Part shown: positions 12,381 through 23,567 of the stretch, one piece after another | How the letters are laid out: every line of letters starts with the position of its first letter | Numbering within the stretch: the stretch's first letter is position 1 | NCBI GenBank assembly: GCA_012934845.2 | Contig: WNNJ02001248.1 | Location: 458,869 to 522,868 of the forward strand | Source: Pomphorhynchus laevis | Lineage: Eukaryota; Acanthocephala; Palaeacanthocephala; Echinorhynchida; Pomphorhynchidae | Direction of reading: 5' to 3' | Length of the DNA: 64,000 nucleotides | The notes under the pieces: generated by a model | Told to the model about the DNA's origin: nothing | Database searches by the model: none | Seen by the model: the letters and a program-made list of their open reading frames with translations, nothing else | Translations under genes and position numbers: made by a program

Positions 12381-15236
12381 TCAGGTGTCGAGAAGGTGTA
12401 AACGGAGGAGGTGTTTGAATGTGATAAAGGAGGGAGCGCGGCGGACGTCGAGAGGGAGTTGATTCCAGGCGAGTGAGGCGGCGACGAGGAAGGATCGGAA
12501 ACCGTAGTTGTTGGAGTAATTAGGAACGTGGAGTAAGATGGTATGACAGGAACGAAGCGATAGCGAGGTGGGGCGAGTATCGTCTAAGAAAGGAAGGTTG
12601 ATGAACGATGGTGAGCCGACAGCGATGAGACGAAAGGTAACGAGAAGGCGGAGTTTGATGCGGATGTGGATGGTGGGCCAGGAGAGTTGGGCAAAATATG
12701 TGGATGTGTGGTCGAAGCGACGGAGACGAAAGAGCACTCGAACGGCGGTGTTGATTATTCGTTGTAGGGGTAGGATGATGAATTTTGGAGAATTGGCGAA
12801 AAGGCTAAGGCAGTAATCGATTTTAGGAAAAAAAGCGATGAAAGAAGAGACATACAAGAACGGAAGTCGATAAGGGGGCGGATACGGCGGATGTCACGAA
12901 GAATTAAGTTAGACGAGCGGACCTTGTCACGGACGAATGGTTTAAGGGAAAGGTGATCATCGAAATGGAAGCCTAAGAAAGTGAGATTGTGGACTATAGG
13001 GATGATCGATGAGGCAAAAGATACAATGGGAGGAGATATGTTTGGTTTACGGGGAAGGATCCACATTATTTTGGACTTTTCGGGGTTTAGAACGAGATGG
13101 AGATTGGAGAGACTTTTGTAAATAGAAGAAAGACAGTTGGAAGCAGAAATGCCGATATCGTGTATGCGATGTGCGGGTGCATGAGCATAGATTAGAATAT
13201 CATCAGCGTATTGCATGACGTTAAAGGAGTAAGGTTTGATAAATGGAGAGAGCTCGCCAAGCAAAAGAGAGAAAAGCAGGGACCTCGGACTGAACCTTGT
13301 GGGACCCCGCAAAAAATAGGGATGGGAGGGGAGGATGATGAATTAGAACAGACGCGAAAGGAACGGTAGGATAGATATGAGGCGAACTATGCTACGGAGG
13401 AGGAAGAAAAGCCGTAATCATAACGAAGGCGAGAAAGGAGGACGGAGTGGTCGACAATGTCGAATGCGGAGGAGAGGTCGAGGGAGATGAGAACACCATA
13501 TAGAGCCTTGTCTCGAGAAATGAGTAAGTCGTGGTACACTTTTATGCATGTGATTTCTGTCGAGTGATTAGAGCGGAAAGCGAATTGGAAAGGAGGGTAC
13601 ATATTTGATGAGGAGAGATAAGCGTTGATTTGTATTAAGATGAGGCGTTCTAAGAGCTTAGAAAGAGTAGGGAGTAGCGAAATGGGGCGATAGCTAGAAG
13701 GAAGGGAGGGGTCGAGCGATTGTTTTTTAAGGAGGGGACGAACGATTGCGGATTTCCAGTGTGAAGGGAAGATACGACTGCGGATGGACGAGTTAAACAA
13801 GGTTGTGAGAAATGGGGATATCGATGAGCATATAGATTTTAATATGTGGGTAGGCAGGGGATTGGCAGGTGAGGTTTTGTTGGGCAAGGACATGAGGACA
13901 GATGATACTTCTGTAGGTGAGACAGGGAGAAGATGAAAGAGTTCCGGAAGGAGGAGAGTAGACTGGGCAGAGTGGGATAGGATGCAGACCGGGGTGTGAG
14001 AGAGCAGCGTTGGTACTTTAGTCTGGAGAAATGACGAATAATCATTAGCATCGATGTTGCACGGCGTAGAGGAACGAGCCAGGATTGAGTTAAAAGTATG
14101 TCAGAGAGTCTTAGAGTTGAATAAAGTGATGATTTTATGCTGCCAGAAGGAGTTGCATTTGGTACGTAGTAGGTTGAGATGAGACCGGCGAAGAGCAAGA
14201 TAGGAATCACGGAAAGACGGAGTGATCGAGCGAAAATCGCGTCTGAGAGAGCGGTGATAGACTCGAAAAGTATGGCGGAGTCGACGCTTTGAGAGTAGAC
14301 ATTGGATGTCAAACCATGGGGCACGGTGCAAGCGACGGTGTGGGTGAGACTTGAAGGGCAAGATAATATCGAGAGTGGATGTGAGTTCAGAGTCGAAAAG
14401 AAAGGCGAGATCGTGATGAGATGAATATGTTATTGTGGGTAATGATAGAGACGATTTGAGTAAAGCAGAGCGGAGAAGGGAGAGGTCAAGATTTCTCCAA
14501 GGGCGACGTAGGATTGTAGGTGTGTGAGGAGGGGTGTGGTTGCGAGTGAGATCAAGGGTGATAAGAAAGTGATCGGATAGACCAGGATCAGAGATGGACA
14601 GTGAGGTGTAGGCAGCAAAATGATCGGGGACAGCGATGATGTCGAGTGCCCCACCAAGTATATGTGTGAGGGCAGTGGAGATTAGTTTGTAATTGTAGTT
14701 GGATAGAATGTTGATGAAGCGGATGGAATCTGTGGAAGATGGGCTGTCTATGCGGATATTGAAGTCGCCTAGAACGAGTGAAGGGATTGAGGACAAAGAA
14801 CAATGAGAAAGGAGGTCAGCGAGTTCGGTAAAAAATAAGGCTGTAGGAGCTGATGAACCAGGACGGTATACAATGGCGAGATCTAGAGTGATCGGGTTAG
14901 AATAACGACAAGTGAGCAATTCAAAAGAGCAAGGACTGAAAGGGGGATTGATTTTGCGAAGAGACGCTGGGTGACGCGCGAATGCGACGATGCCGCCATG
15001 ATTAAAGGATTTAGAAAGGCATGAGCTGAGGGGGCGGGCGAATTCGACTAGGGAGCAACCGGCAGAGAGCAGACGGCGAATGGAAAGGTCGTCGGAATCT
15101 GAGTGTCAGGATTCGGTGAGGCACAAAAGATCGATGGATTGCTTGGTGAATAGGTTGAGGATAAGATCGGATTTATTGAGAATAGATCTAGTGTTGAGGA
15201 GACCGAGGCGGAAACCGTGTGCTGTGGCGAAAGAGT
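12381..15236 (-). pseudogene. LINE-A ORF2 of copy 2: APE endonuclease and RT
   Basis: The order on the minus strand is GFRLGLLNTRSIL (start of endonuclease, about 15210), LTES with a stop where Trp is expected (about 15105), LAIVYRPGSS, LVLGDFNIRI, LSDHFLITLDL (about 14570), then the RT with SLPSSYRPISLLP, LDLSSAFDIVDH, PQGSV and YADDILIYAH (about 13195). Breaks seen are TGA for TGG near 14099, TAG near 13388 and a one-base loss near 13290 (the last two shared with copy 1), and an extra A near 12835. The endonuclease domain itself is open for 272 codons. Confidence 0.88.
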
Positions 15237-16261
15237 CTAGTGGAGAAGACACATAGGAGAGATGGAGCGCCATCGAATTTTTGGACGGGTGTGGACAACT
15301 TGAAAATTTCCGTTTATGTTTCGGATGGAGAGTGATGTTTCGCCGTTTTCCTCGCGACGGCGTTTTTCGATGCGGGCTGAAGAGATTTGAGCGATTTCAG
15401 AAGGGGCGCGATCGGGGAAAATTCGAGTGGTTGAAGATGACATGAGTTTGAATCGTTGAGTGAGGACAGAAGACGCGTGAGGGCGATGCTTGAAAACAAT
15501 TTTTAGGAGAGGGGGCCGGAAAGGATTAGATTGAGAAGATTTGTTTAGACGGATGAATGCGACAGGAGAAATGTCCTTGAAAAAGGATGGTTTATCCGCA
15601 GGAACAATAGACGAGAGGATGGATCTGAAGGCGGAAACATCGTGGTCCAGACGTGCTTGTGGAGATAAGGAGTTAGAAGGCGTGATATTAGTAACAATGA
15701 CGCAACGATCGCGAGAAGCAAAGCGCTTTCGTAAAGGATAACGACTGACGTGAGTAGGTGAGATTACGATAGAAGAGCTGTCAGTTGATGATTTGGAGGG
15801 ATTTGGTTTGACGACGGGAGACATAGAGGATAATGATAATAAAGAGGGTGGCAAGCGATGTGAGGAAAGGTTATGAGTGGAAGGATAGTGGAGGTTGGTG
15901 GAGGTGATTTTGATTGATGGATGCAAGTTATTGAGAAACGAGACGGGAAGGACGGACGTGGGGTGTCGGTGAGTGAAGATGAGATGGAATGGGAAGTGTA
16001 TATGGTGGCAGGGTCGGTGGGTGGAGAAATGACATTAGAAACGACGGGGGTAGTTTGAGTTGACGTGTTGGATGTTGATATGTGCTTATTGGAAAGGTTG
16101 CATATTAGTTTGTTGGCACAAAAACCACATACGAAGTCTTCTTTAGCCTTATTCTTGTCGCAGGTGATTGTTGTCCAGACGCTGCAGTCGTGTATCGAGC
16201 ACTTTACTTGCAGTTGTCCATAGTTGGTGTCCGTCTTAGTTGTTTTCTTACGTCCTCCCAT
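15237..16261 (-). pseudogene. LINE-A ORF1: zinc-finger and RNA-binding-type protein, two frames
   Basis: An ATG at 16261-16259 starts MGGRKKTTKTDTNYGQ, followed by a Cys/His cluster (CSIHDCSVWTTITC, then CGFC), a PHD/zinc-ribbon-like pattern known in ORF1 of CR1-group LINEs. A Ser/Thr/Pro-rich linker leads, after a frame change near 15800-15900, to a basic C-terminal part. That part holds PDRAPSEIAQISSARIEKR and GETSLSIRNING, the block that commonly ends ORF1 of CR1/L2/Jockey-group elements. The start is chosen at this ATG because the minisatellite, although open, has no ATG upstream in frame. Confidence 0.7.
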
Positions 16262-16264
16262 AAA

Positions 16265-16567
16265 CGATGGTTGTCGTCGATGGTTGTCGTCGATGGTTGT
16301 CGTCGATGGTTGTCGTCGATGGTTGTCGTCGATGGTTGTCGTCGATGGTTGTCGTCGATGGTTGTCGTCGATTGTTGTCGTCGATGGTTGTCGTCGATGG
16401 TTGTCGTCGATGGTTGTCGTCGATGGTTGTCGTCGATGGTTGTCGTCGATGGTTGTCGTCGATTGTTGTCGTCGATGGTTGTCGTCGATGGTTGTCGTCG
16501 ATGGTTGTCGTCGATGGTTGTCGTCGATGGTTGTCGTCGATGGTTGTCGTCGATGGTTGTCGTCGAT
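16265..16567. repeat. 13-bp minisatellite, about 23 copies, at the LINE-A ORF1 start
   Basis: The unit is GATGGTTGTCGTC (plus strand), repeated about 23 times with two units carrying GATTG in place of GATGG. Three units make 39 bases, so every forward frame and one reverse frame stay open and encode a 13-residue repeat. The array abuts the probable ORF1 start codon. Confidence 0.95.
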
Positions 16568-17108
16568 GTATACTGAATCCACTGTATGTTATTTATTGTA
16601 TGTATTTTAGATCTTGTAATTTGCTAGAACAGTTATAAATTTTCTATGGTTGTCGATGAATAAAATTTCTTCTATTGTCGTCGATTATTGTATTTACTTA
16701 AGATCTCAAACTTTTTTAAGGATGTATGTTATTTTATCTCAAACTTTTTTTAAGCTCTAATTGTAGATAACTTTAACGTGAGTAGTTATTATTAATATTT
16801 AAACAGCATCCAAAATCATGACTTAATTGGCTAGTCCACTGCAAAAAATAATCATAATAAAAAATTAAATAAAAATCTTCACAAATATAGGAAAGCAGTA
16901 CTCCTCATTGCTTCCTTTACGGATAAATTATTATTACAGCAAATGTTAATGATTAATTGTAAAACATATAAAAAATATTATTATTCAATATGAATAATAT
17001 GGATTTCGTTGTAATAGATCAACCATAGATGCTTTAGGCGCGGTGCGCTCTTGGGTTAAGAAATGTTTAAATTTAAGACGTTCACTGTACGTTATATTCA
17101 AAAATATT
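16568..17108. other. LINE-A 5' region and AT-rich spacer
   Basis: Bases 16615-16643 and 16724-16757 are inverted matches to 24049-24077 and 23812-23847, the bases that flank a different minisatellite upstream of the RT-RLE gene at 24110. From about 16770 to 17108 the sequence is AT-rich and I recognise nothing. Confidence 0.6.
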
Positions 17109-17109
17109 G

Positions 17110-17424
17110 TATGTTATGTCCAACAATCTAGCAACTATCGGGGTATAAAGCTAATGAGTCACAATGAGACTATGGGAGAGAGTTGTAAACTACAGAATCA
17201 GAAAAGAAATCACGATCAGCGAAGAACAGCGTGGATTAAGGCCAGGTAGAAGCACTACAGATTGGATTTTTATATTGAGGCAGCTTTACGGTAAATTCAG
17301 CGAGAAACAACGGCCACTGCATAGTGTGTTTGTAGATTTGGAGAAAGCCTATGATACAGTGCCACGTGACCTTGTTTGGATATGCATAAGAAAGAAAGAC
17401 TGCACTGAACAATATTATTATTAG
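17110..17424 (+). pseudogene. RTE-type LINE RT fragment
   Basis: A short RT piece reads SSNYRGIKLMSH, LWERVVNYRIRKEI, GLRPGRSTTDWIF and VFVDLEKAYDTVPRDLVW, the fingers and motif A of an RTE/BovB-like RT. One frame change lies near 17160. It stops after motif A and is followed by a TTATTAGTATTACAAG repeat (two units, 17413-17453). It is a different family from the RTE copies at 4045 and 19262. Confidence 0.75.
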
Positions 17425-17484
17425 TATTACAAGTTATATTATTAGTATTACAAGATACAATATACCAATTAAAAGTAAGGGAAT

Positions 17485-18208
17485 TTGTCGATGTTCAGAA
17501 GTGTTTAACTTAAGACATGTACTCTCTTGTAGAGTCGGCGGCGGAACAATTATCAGACACAACGCCATACGCGACACGATCGGCTCGATACTAAGTGAGG
17601 CGCATGATCGCATGGATCGGGAAGTGGAATTACGACCAGTAGATGAGGGTATAGTGTTTGCATCTAGCACTACAACGAGGGATAGATCCGCGAGAATGGA
17701 CATTGTGTGTATGAATTTTTCAGAGGGTAGGATGGAGCGGTCTTATGTCGACATTTGCGTTTTTAACCATTTAGCTCCATCCTATGCTCACCAAACTGTC
17801 AGTTCCACATTCGACTATCATTCAAATCGCAAGATGGCTAAATATGGCGAGCGTGTTTCACTGGTGGAGGATGGGATTTTCATACCAGCCATTGTTTCGA
17901 CCGCTGCTGGAATTGGGAGAGAATTGGATCTCTTATTAAGAAAAGCTGCACGATATATTGCCATCAAAAACAAACAATCGTACGCAAACTGCATTTCTGA
18001 CATACGAAGGCGATTATGCTTTAGCGTACAAAGAACGATCTCTGCGACTATTCGGATGGCAGAGTTAACTACTGTTTCACATTGAGAAACTTTTTTGTAT
18101 CATATTGCCCAGTCTGGGATCGTATATTTCAATTTGAGGCCCATTTGCGGGAACCTAAGTTAATATGTTTATTTTTAATAAATTGTTCATTATTAAAAAA
18201 AAAAAATT
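17485..18208 (+). pseudogene. RT-RLE family, C-terminal nuclease part only (copy 2)
   Basis: The fragment starts at a CRCS-HVLSC zinc motif and runs to the family stop at 18085. Conserved blocks are IIRHNAIRDTIGSI, RMDIVCMNF, YVDICVFNHLAPSYA, KMAKYGERV and IPAIVSTAAGIG. They align by eye with the ends of the genes at 24110 and 56341. The RMD and VDICVFN acidic residues resemble the catalytic core of restriction-like (PD-D/ExK) nucleases. About 90 bases of 3' UTR and a poly(A) run (18195-18206) follow. The RT part is missing, as expected for 5' truncation by target-primed reverse transcription. Confidence 0.75.
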
Positions 18209-18720
18209 ATTATACATTCAACAACATACGAGCATTAGCTCAAATAGCTGGCTCACAATAAGTTCGTAAATAAATTAATTAGTTTTTAAAATAAGGAAAT
18301 GCAACACGAAACATTGCTTGATCCATTCGTAGTCTTCTTTTAAAAGCACTAAGTGAACTGCATCCAACGGTGTCTGCATCAAGGTTGTTCCACAGCTCAA
18401 CAATTCTTCTATCAAATTGCATCGCGCCCAATTTCTGTACTCTGTTTCTTCGAATAGTTAAAGAATGATCGCGAAGAACATTTGAACAACGTAGTTGAAC
18501 CCTACTCCGAAGAGGGTGATGAGGACGTTGGAATAAATGCCAAACAAGGCACATATCCATGTACCGACGGGTCCATGTGACGGTCTCAAGTCCTAATGAT
18601 CTCAGTCTGTCTTCATAAGGCAGCGACGCCAACGTTGGTGCTAGCTTTGTTGCCCTGCGAAGTACCCTCTCTGATTTCTTATGTTCATGCACAGTACGTG
18701 GGTATACAAACGGAGCTGCA
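18209..18720 (-). pseudogene. LINE-C/F family 3' end, severely truncated
   Basis: The minus strand encodes the C-terminal domain of the CR1-like RT: SERVLRRATKLAPTL, YEDRLRSLGLETVTW and CLVWHLFQRP, then NRVQKLGAMQFDRRIVELWN. It ends at 18279 with a short 3' UTR and a (TAA)n tail. The 3' UTR shares ACGAGCAT and AGCTCA with LINE-C at 27191, so they are related. Its tail directly abuts the poly(A) of the RT-RLE fragment on the other strand. Confidence 0.8.
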
Positions 18721-18774
18721 TATATTGTTTAAGTTGTTTAGAAATTATCTTGAACACTTATAACTTTTTCTTGG

Positions 18775-18836
18775 TAATCGTTCTTCTATAATCGTTCTTC
18801 TATAATCGTTCTTCTATAATCGTTCTTCTATAATCC
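18775..18836. repeat. 14-bp minisatellite, about 4 copies
   Basis: The unit TATAATCGTTCTTC is the reverse complement of the unit at 23851-24042. The bases after it are AT-rich up to 19260. They include a near-duplicate of about 29 bases around ATACCGATTCACC (19019 and 19053) and no recognised gene. Confidence 0.9.
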
Positions 18837-19261
18837 AAATCGTTCTTCTAATTAATTGTATGTTTATCAGAAACCAAATTTTTTTAAGGTTATTTTATGT
18901 AGTAATTTCTAATTATGAATGACTTGTAATTAATAAAATAGTTACTGTAGGTATATTAAATATAAAATGAGTAGTGCATAGATAGGGATGATAGTATTCG
19001 TCGGAAAAGAACAATTCTGGCAAATACCGATTCACCGGTATTATATTCAAAGGCAAATACCGATTCACCAGTATTATACGACTCATCAAAAGATGATGGT
19101 TTTAATGCTAGTAGCAGAATGAACCCGTCAAACAAGCATCCATTGGCATCAGTAATATTGCAATTCACAGCAGACTGCAAGGACATATGATCTTTTGAAT
19201 CAAAAAATTTATTATATACAAATTATATTATATAATATAATTATATAATATCCCAACATTA

Positions 19262-21790
19262 TCTCGGAATACGCAACCTTCGTGGAAGATCTTCAGGCTC
19301 TGCTTGATAGTACTCATGTTGGAGATTCCCTCGTTATATTGAGTGACTTCAATGTTCATATTGGTAGCGACAGTAGCGCTTGGAAGGAAGTGTTGGGGAA
19401 GAGCGGACTCTCTAATTTGAATGCGAGTGGTGTTGAATTATTGAACTTTTGTTCTCGTAACAATTTGTGCATAACCAACACCATGTTTGAACATAAGGAG
19501 ATCCATAGATGCACAAGGCATCAAGAGTCTCTCTGTCAAAGATCAATGATCGATTTTGTAATCGTTTCATCTGATCTGAAACGTTATGTTTTAGACACTC
19601 GTGTAAAGAGAGGAGCTGATCTGCCAACCGATCACTACCTTGTAGTTAGTAAACTTCGATGACCGATTGGATGCTAATAAGCCTGGTAAACGCAAACGTT
19701 GTGTGAGGGCGTCTTGAAAGAGTTTAGCAGATGTTTCTGCCATAGAACGTTTTTCTGGCTACATCCAGAAGGACATTTCTCGGTTGCCAGAAAAGGTGAA
19801 GAGCATTGATCATGAGTGGGATTTTTTCAGATCCTCGCTTGCCAAAGCAACTGTTAAAAGATGTGACTTAAAGGCATTAGGTGCTTGTCGCGGAGGAAAT
19901 ACACGAAGCTGGCTTATAAGGCCACTTTGTCAGATAAATCAGTGGAAGATGTAGACAAGTACCGAAGAGCAAAGAGAGCTTCAGCTCGAGCAGTTACTGA
20001 ATCGAATAAGGCGGCTTGGGAGAAGTGTGGAGAGCACTTAGTACTTGATTATAGTTCAGCTTCAAAGATGTTCTGAAGGACGATCAGGAACGTTCGTGCT
20101 TAAAAGCATAAAACTCCTCAAACTGTCTGTGACAAGACAAGATCTATGCTGACTGACATTGAAGAAATTCTTGGTTGTTGGAAAGAGCATTTTAGGAGTA
20201 TCCTAAATCCGATTTATATGCCTTCTCTTGTAAAAGTAGAGCGTTTAGAACTAACAAAAGAGCTTATCTCTTTGGAAGAGATCATTGATGTTGTTAAAAA
20301 CTTCGCAACGGCAAGTCGTCTGAAGTAGACGAGATTCGACCTGAAGCGGTAAAGGCTCTCGACGTTGTTGGCATGAATTGGCTAACACGGAGTTTCAACG
20401 TTTCGTTTAAGTCGGACAAGGTTCCAAATGAGTGGCGAACTGGGGTGTTGGTATCGATCTTTAAGTATGGTGACCGAACGGTATGTTCCAATTATCTAAG
20501 CATCACTCTTCTTAGCCAAACTGGTAAGCTATTTGCTAGAATTCTTGAGTTAAGGATACGGCCAGTAGTTGAGGGACAGTTACAAGTGGAACAATGCAAA
20601 TTTTGTCCAGATCGTGGAACTACGGATCAGCTCTTTACACTCTCAACTATCCTTGAATGGTCTTGGGAGTTCGCTCAACCGGTCTACATGTGTTTTGTAG
20701 ATTTTGAGAAGACTTTCGACTAAGTTTCGCGAGAGAGATTGTGGGAGGTACTAGGGGGTATGGAGTGCCACACTATCTTCGGGTAGCTGTTTTTTTCTCT
20801 GTATGAACAAAGTATGAGTTGTGTTCGTGCTCTAGGTAGGAAGTCTAAATCATTTTCAGTAGGCGTGGGGCCACGTCAGGGTAGTATTTTGTCTCTACTT
20901 TTGTTCCTTGTTTACATATACAAAATTTTAAGGCGGGCTGCTCTAACGGATGTCGGTCTTCAGTTCGGTGTCATCAGGATACCATATCTGCCTTTTGCAG
21001 ATGACGTTGTGTTGTTGGCTTCTTGTCCTGAGGATTTACAATGCCTACTAGATCGATTCACGTTGGAATGCCAAGCGGCAGGGATGTTGGTTAGTACCTC
21101 TAAAACTGTCTATATATGTTCGTCTCAGATTCAGATGCCTATGTCAATCCGGATTGGGGAAAATGTTCTTCCTGGTGCAGAGGATTTCAAGTATCTTAGG
21201 GTATTGTTCTCAAGGGACGGCAGGAACATCAAGGAGATTGCGAAGCGGATTTGTGCATCTAACGCAGCAATGCGTTCTTTGCACAAGTCAGTCGTGGTGA
21301 AGCGAGAGTTGAGTCTTTGGGCGAAGCTTTTGGTTTATTACGTAATATTCGTTCCTATCCTAACCTATGGTCATAAACTTTGGGTTATGACCGAACGGAT
21401 AATATCTTGGATACAAACGACCGAAATTAGGTTCCTTCGCGTTGTGCCCGGTCTTAACCTTAGAGATAAAGTTAGGAATTCGGTCATCCGGGATGGACTC
21501 GGAGTAAAGTCGCTGCTTCTCCACATTAAAGAAAGTCAGCTGAGGTGGCTAGGACACATCCTGGGGATGTCTAGGGATCGCCTTCCTCGGAGGGTTTTCT
21601 AGGCTGGATTCTCTGGATAGAGACCTCAAGGTAGACATCGGTATAGGTGGAGAGATCCAATCTCGAAATTGTCCGACTAACGTTTTGCTTTATCTGAGAG
21701 AGAATTCTGGTCAAGTGCCCAGGATAGCGATGCCTGGAGTAGTTTGGTTCGTGTACTCCCTCCACGACCCGACACCCGGACCAGTGGTTG
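19262..21790 (+). pseudogene. RTE-like LINE, endonuclease and RT, broken
   Basis: The endonuclease shows VILSDFNVHIGS (the usual GDFN is SDFN), IDFVIVSSDLKRYV and TDHYLVVSKLR (to 19662). After a frame-broken linker the RT runs from about 20373 to 21602 with SNYLSITLLSQTGKLF, FVDFEKTFD, PRQGSILSLLLF and FADDVVLLASC. A C-terminal block reads LRWLGHILGMSRDRLPRRVF, typical of the RTE group. Stops and frame changes occur near 19680, 19900, 20320, 20722 and 21600. It is a longer relative of the reversed copy at 4045-5810. Confidence 0.85.
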
Positions 21791-21886
21791 ACAAGAAAAA
21801 ACTTTTATATTATTTGTTTTTTCTTGTCAAGAAATTGTTGTTGCTGAAATTATATTATATAGTTATATTACACACAGGTCACAATA

Positions 21887-22076
21887 TTGGTCCCACTGAC
21901 CCCTTTTGTAATACAAGAAGCCTTTAAAAGGCTTCTTCGAATCTCACTAATCGCCACAACAAAGTAATACCTAGCTTCCGAAGTCTTTTCGTCTTTTTCC
22001 TCTTTAAAGCATTTTCACTTTAAAGTAATTTCTTCTCTCATTACAAACACCCCCATTCAAATATTATCCCCTTCAT
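21887..22076. repeat. Direct repeat, left copy, bounding NUMT 1
   Basis: This is near-identical to 23568-23757. It starts with TTGGTCCCACTGACC and ends in CCCCTTCAT. It does not start TG or end CA and I see no target duplication around the pair, so it is not an LTR pair. Confidence 0.9.
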
Positions 22077-22170
22077 TCCTGATTGCAATAAACAACTATT
22101 ATGCTACCTTAGAATAGTCAACTTACAACAGCCTTCAAAGTCTCAGCGGGCAAGGGCTACTATATATGAA

Positions 22171-22823
22171 TATAGAAATGCTTTTAATAAACATTTATTA
22201 AATGGCCCCATTTAAATGTAACGTCTACCTCTTTGCACTTTTATAATATAAATGATCATGGGCAGATTAACTCATTAAAAATATTATTCCAATAACGCGG
22301 GTTTGCTTTAAATAAATCCTATATCCTCTCAATTTGTAATAACAGTAAGACACTTTAAAGCATTTTCATTCTACATTTAACAATAAAATCCCCCAAAGAG
22401 ACTTACCCCTCACACTCGGCCAACCTATACCCTAACCGATATAATCTAATTATTGTAGGCCCTAATCCCCACATTTTTGCAGGACTAGGTACTAATATAG
22501 AAATGCTTTTAATAAACATTTATTAAATGGCCCCATTTAAATGTAACGTCTACCTCTTTGCACTTTTATAATATAAATGATCATGGGCAGATTAACTCAT
22601 TAAAAATATTATTCCAATAACGCGGGTTTGCTTTAAATAAATCCTATATCCTCTCAATTTGTAATAACAGTAAGACACTTTAAAGCATTTTCATTCTACA
22701 TTTAACAATAAAATCCCCCAAAGAGACTTACCCCTCACACTCGGCCAACCTATACCCTAACCGATATAATCTAATTATTGTAGGCCCTAATCCCCACATT
22801 TTTGCAGGACTAGGTACTAATAT
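22171..22823. repeat. Tandem duplication, two units of 325 bp
   Basis: Bases 22171-22498 recur at 22496-22823 with no difference I could find, so the duplication is very recent (or an assembly effect). No coding motif was recognised in the unit on either strand. Confidence 0.93.
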
Positions 22824-23199
22824 CTTAGGGTTTAAGGTACCTGGATTTTCAATAAATTCCTGCCCACTTATACAAAAAGTAATCCAACCGCTTTGTTATC
22901 TTTTTTAAGTTCAAGCTCACTAATAACTACTCCCTCTACACGTCAATTGCTAACTCTTCCCTCAGTTTAGCTACAATAAAACTCTTGAGTCCATTGACAT
23001 AAATATAAGACCCAATCTCTCCATAATTATCAACCAGCAAGTATCCCTGGCAATTAAAAATTGCCTGTACCCTAATACTACCTATCAGTCGCCGGTATCA
23101 ACTGATAATAAAGTGAAACTAAATGTGAGCTTATCAACGCCATGTACAACACCCACTGCGGCTTGATCATATAAGCGTTATGGGAAGGACCCACATCAT

Positions 23200-23560
23200 C
23201 TCTTGTTTTTGGTGGTAATAGTTGTAGTGGTAATTCATCTGATTAAACACTATCGTAAGGAGAGATCCAACCCCTTGGCGGTTGGAGGAATCCAGGGTTA
23301 TTTGTTGTTAAAAATATTCTGGGTCTTGTACATTAAAGATGTTCTGGGTCTCTTGTACTCCTTGACAAATTGGGTAGTGGTACTAGTGTCTCCGCATAGC
23401 TTGATGGATGCGGTGACACCGTCCCACATTAAGCCAGAGTGGTACTTCTTGTCTATTTTATTCTGCGTGCAGTTCTATTTGAGTTAAGGGTGTCGTGTTG
23501 ATATTTTTATCAGTATTGATTATATTGGGGTTTGGGTGTAGAGGAGGTGTTTTGTGTATT
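23200..23560 (+). pseudogene. cob: Mitochondrial cytochrome b fragment (nuclear copy)
   Basis: The stretch reads VVIHLIKHYRKERSNPL, then YIKDVLGLL, then TPSHIKPEWYFLSILF. These match in order the three best conserved C-terminal blocks of cytochrome b: the HxxGSNNPLG loop, the YxIKDxLG start of a helix and the PxHIKPEWYFL segment. Bases 23520-23557, in another frame, read GLGVEEVF, like the GGxPVEEPF end of cytochrome b. The region between IKPEWYFL and the end is shortened. Cytochrome b is a respiratory complex III subunit encoded in mitochondria, so this is a dead copy in the nuclear genome. Confidence 0.78.
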
Positions 23561-23567
23561 ATTATTA

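Larger units (their letters stand above)
12304..16760 (-). mobile_element. LINE-A copy 2, nearly full length
   Basis: On the minus strand this copy carries a 5' region (about 16760-16262, with a 13-bp minisatellite), ORF1 (16261-15237), ORF2 (15236-12381) and the standard LINE-A 3' end at 12304. It is almost identical to the copy at 1-2610 in inverted orientation. The flanks diverge exactly at the 3' end, which argues for separate retrotransposition rather than a larger duplication. The 5' boundary is estimated. Confidence 0.85.

Noticed and set aside
12568-12816. 82-codon basic protein opposite LINE-A (also near 2099 and 52338)
   Set aside because: It is the antisense shadow of the RT C-terminal domain and recurs only because LINE-A recurs.
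16190-16640. Forward-strand repeat proteins encoded by the 13-bp minisatellite
   Set aside because: Open frames in all three phases are an automatic result of a stop-free 13-bp unit. Only the reverse frame leads into a recognisable protein.
1-16760. The inverted LINE-A pair as a large functional inverted repeat or transposon
   Set aside because: Similarity stops at the LINE ends and the DNA between is a mix of unrelated fragments. Two independent insertions explain it.
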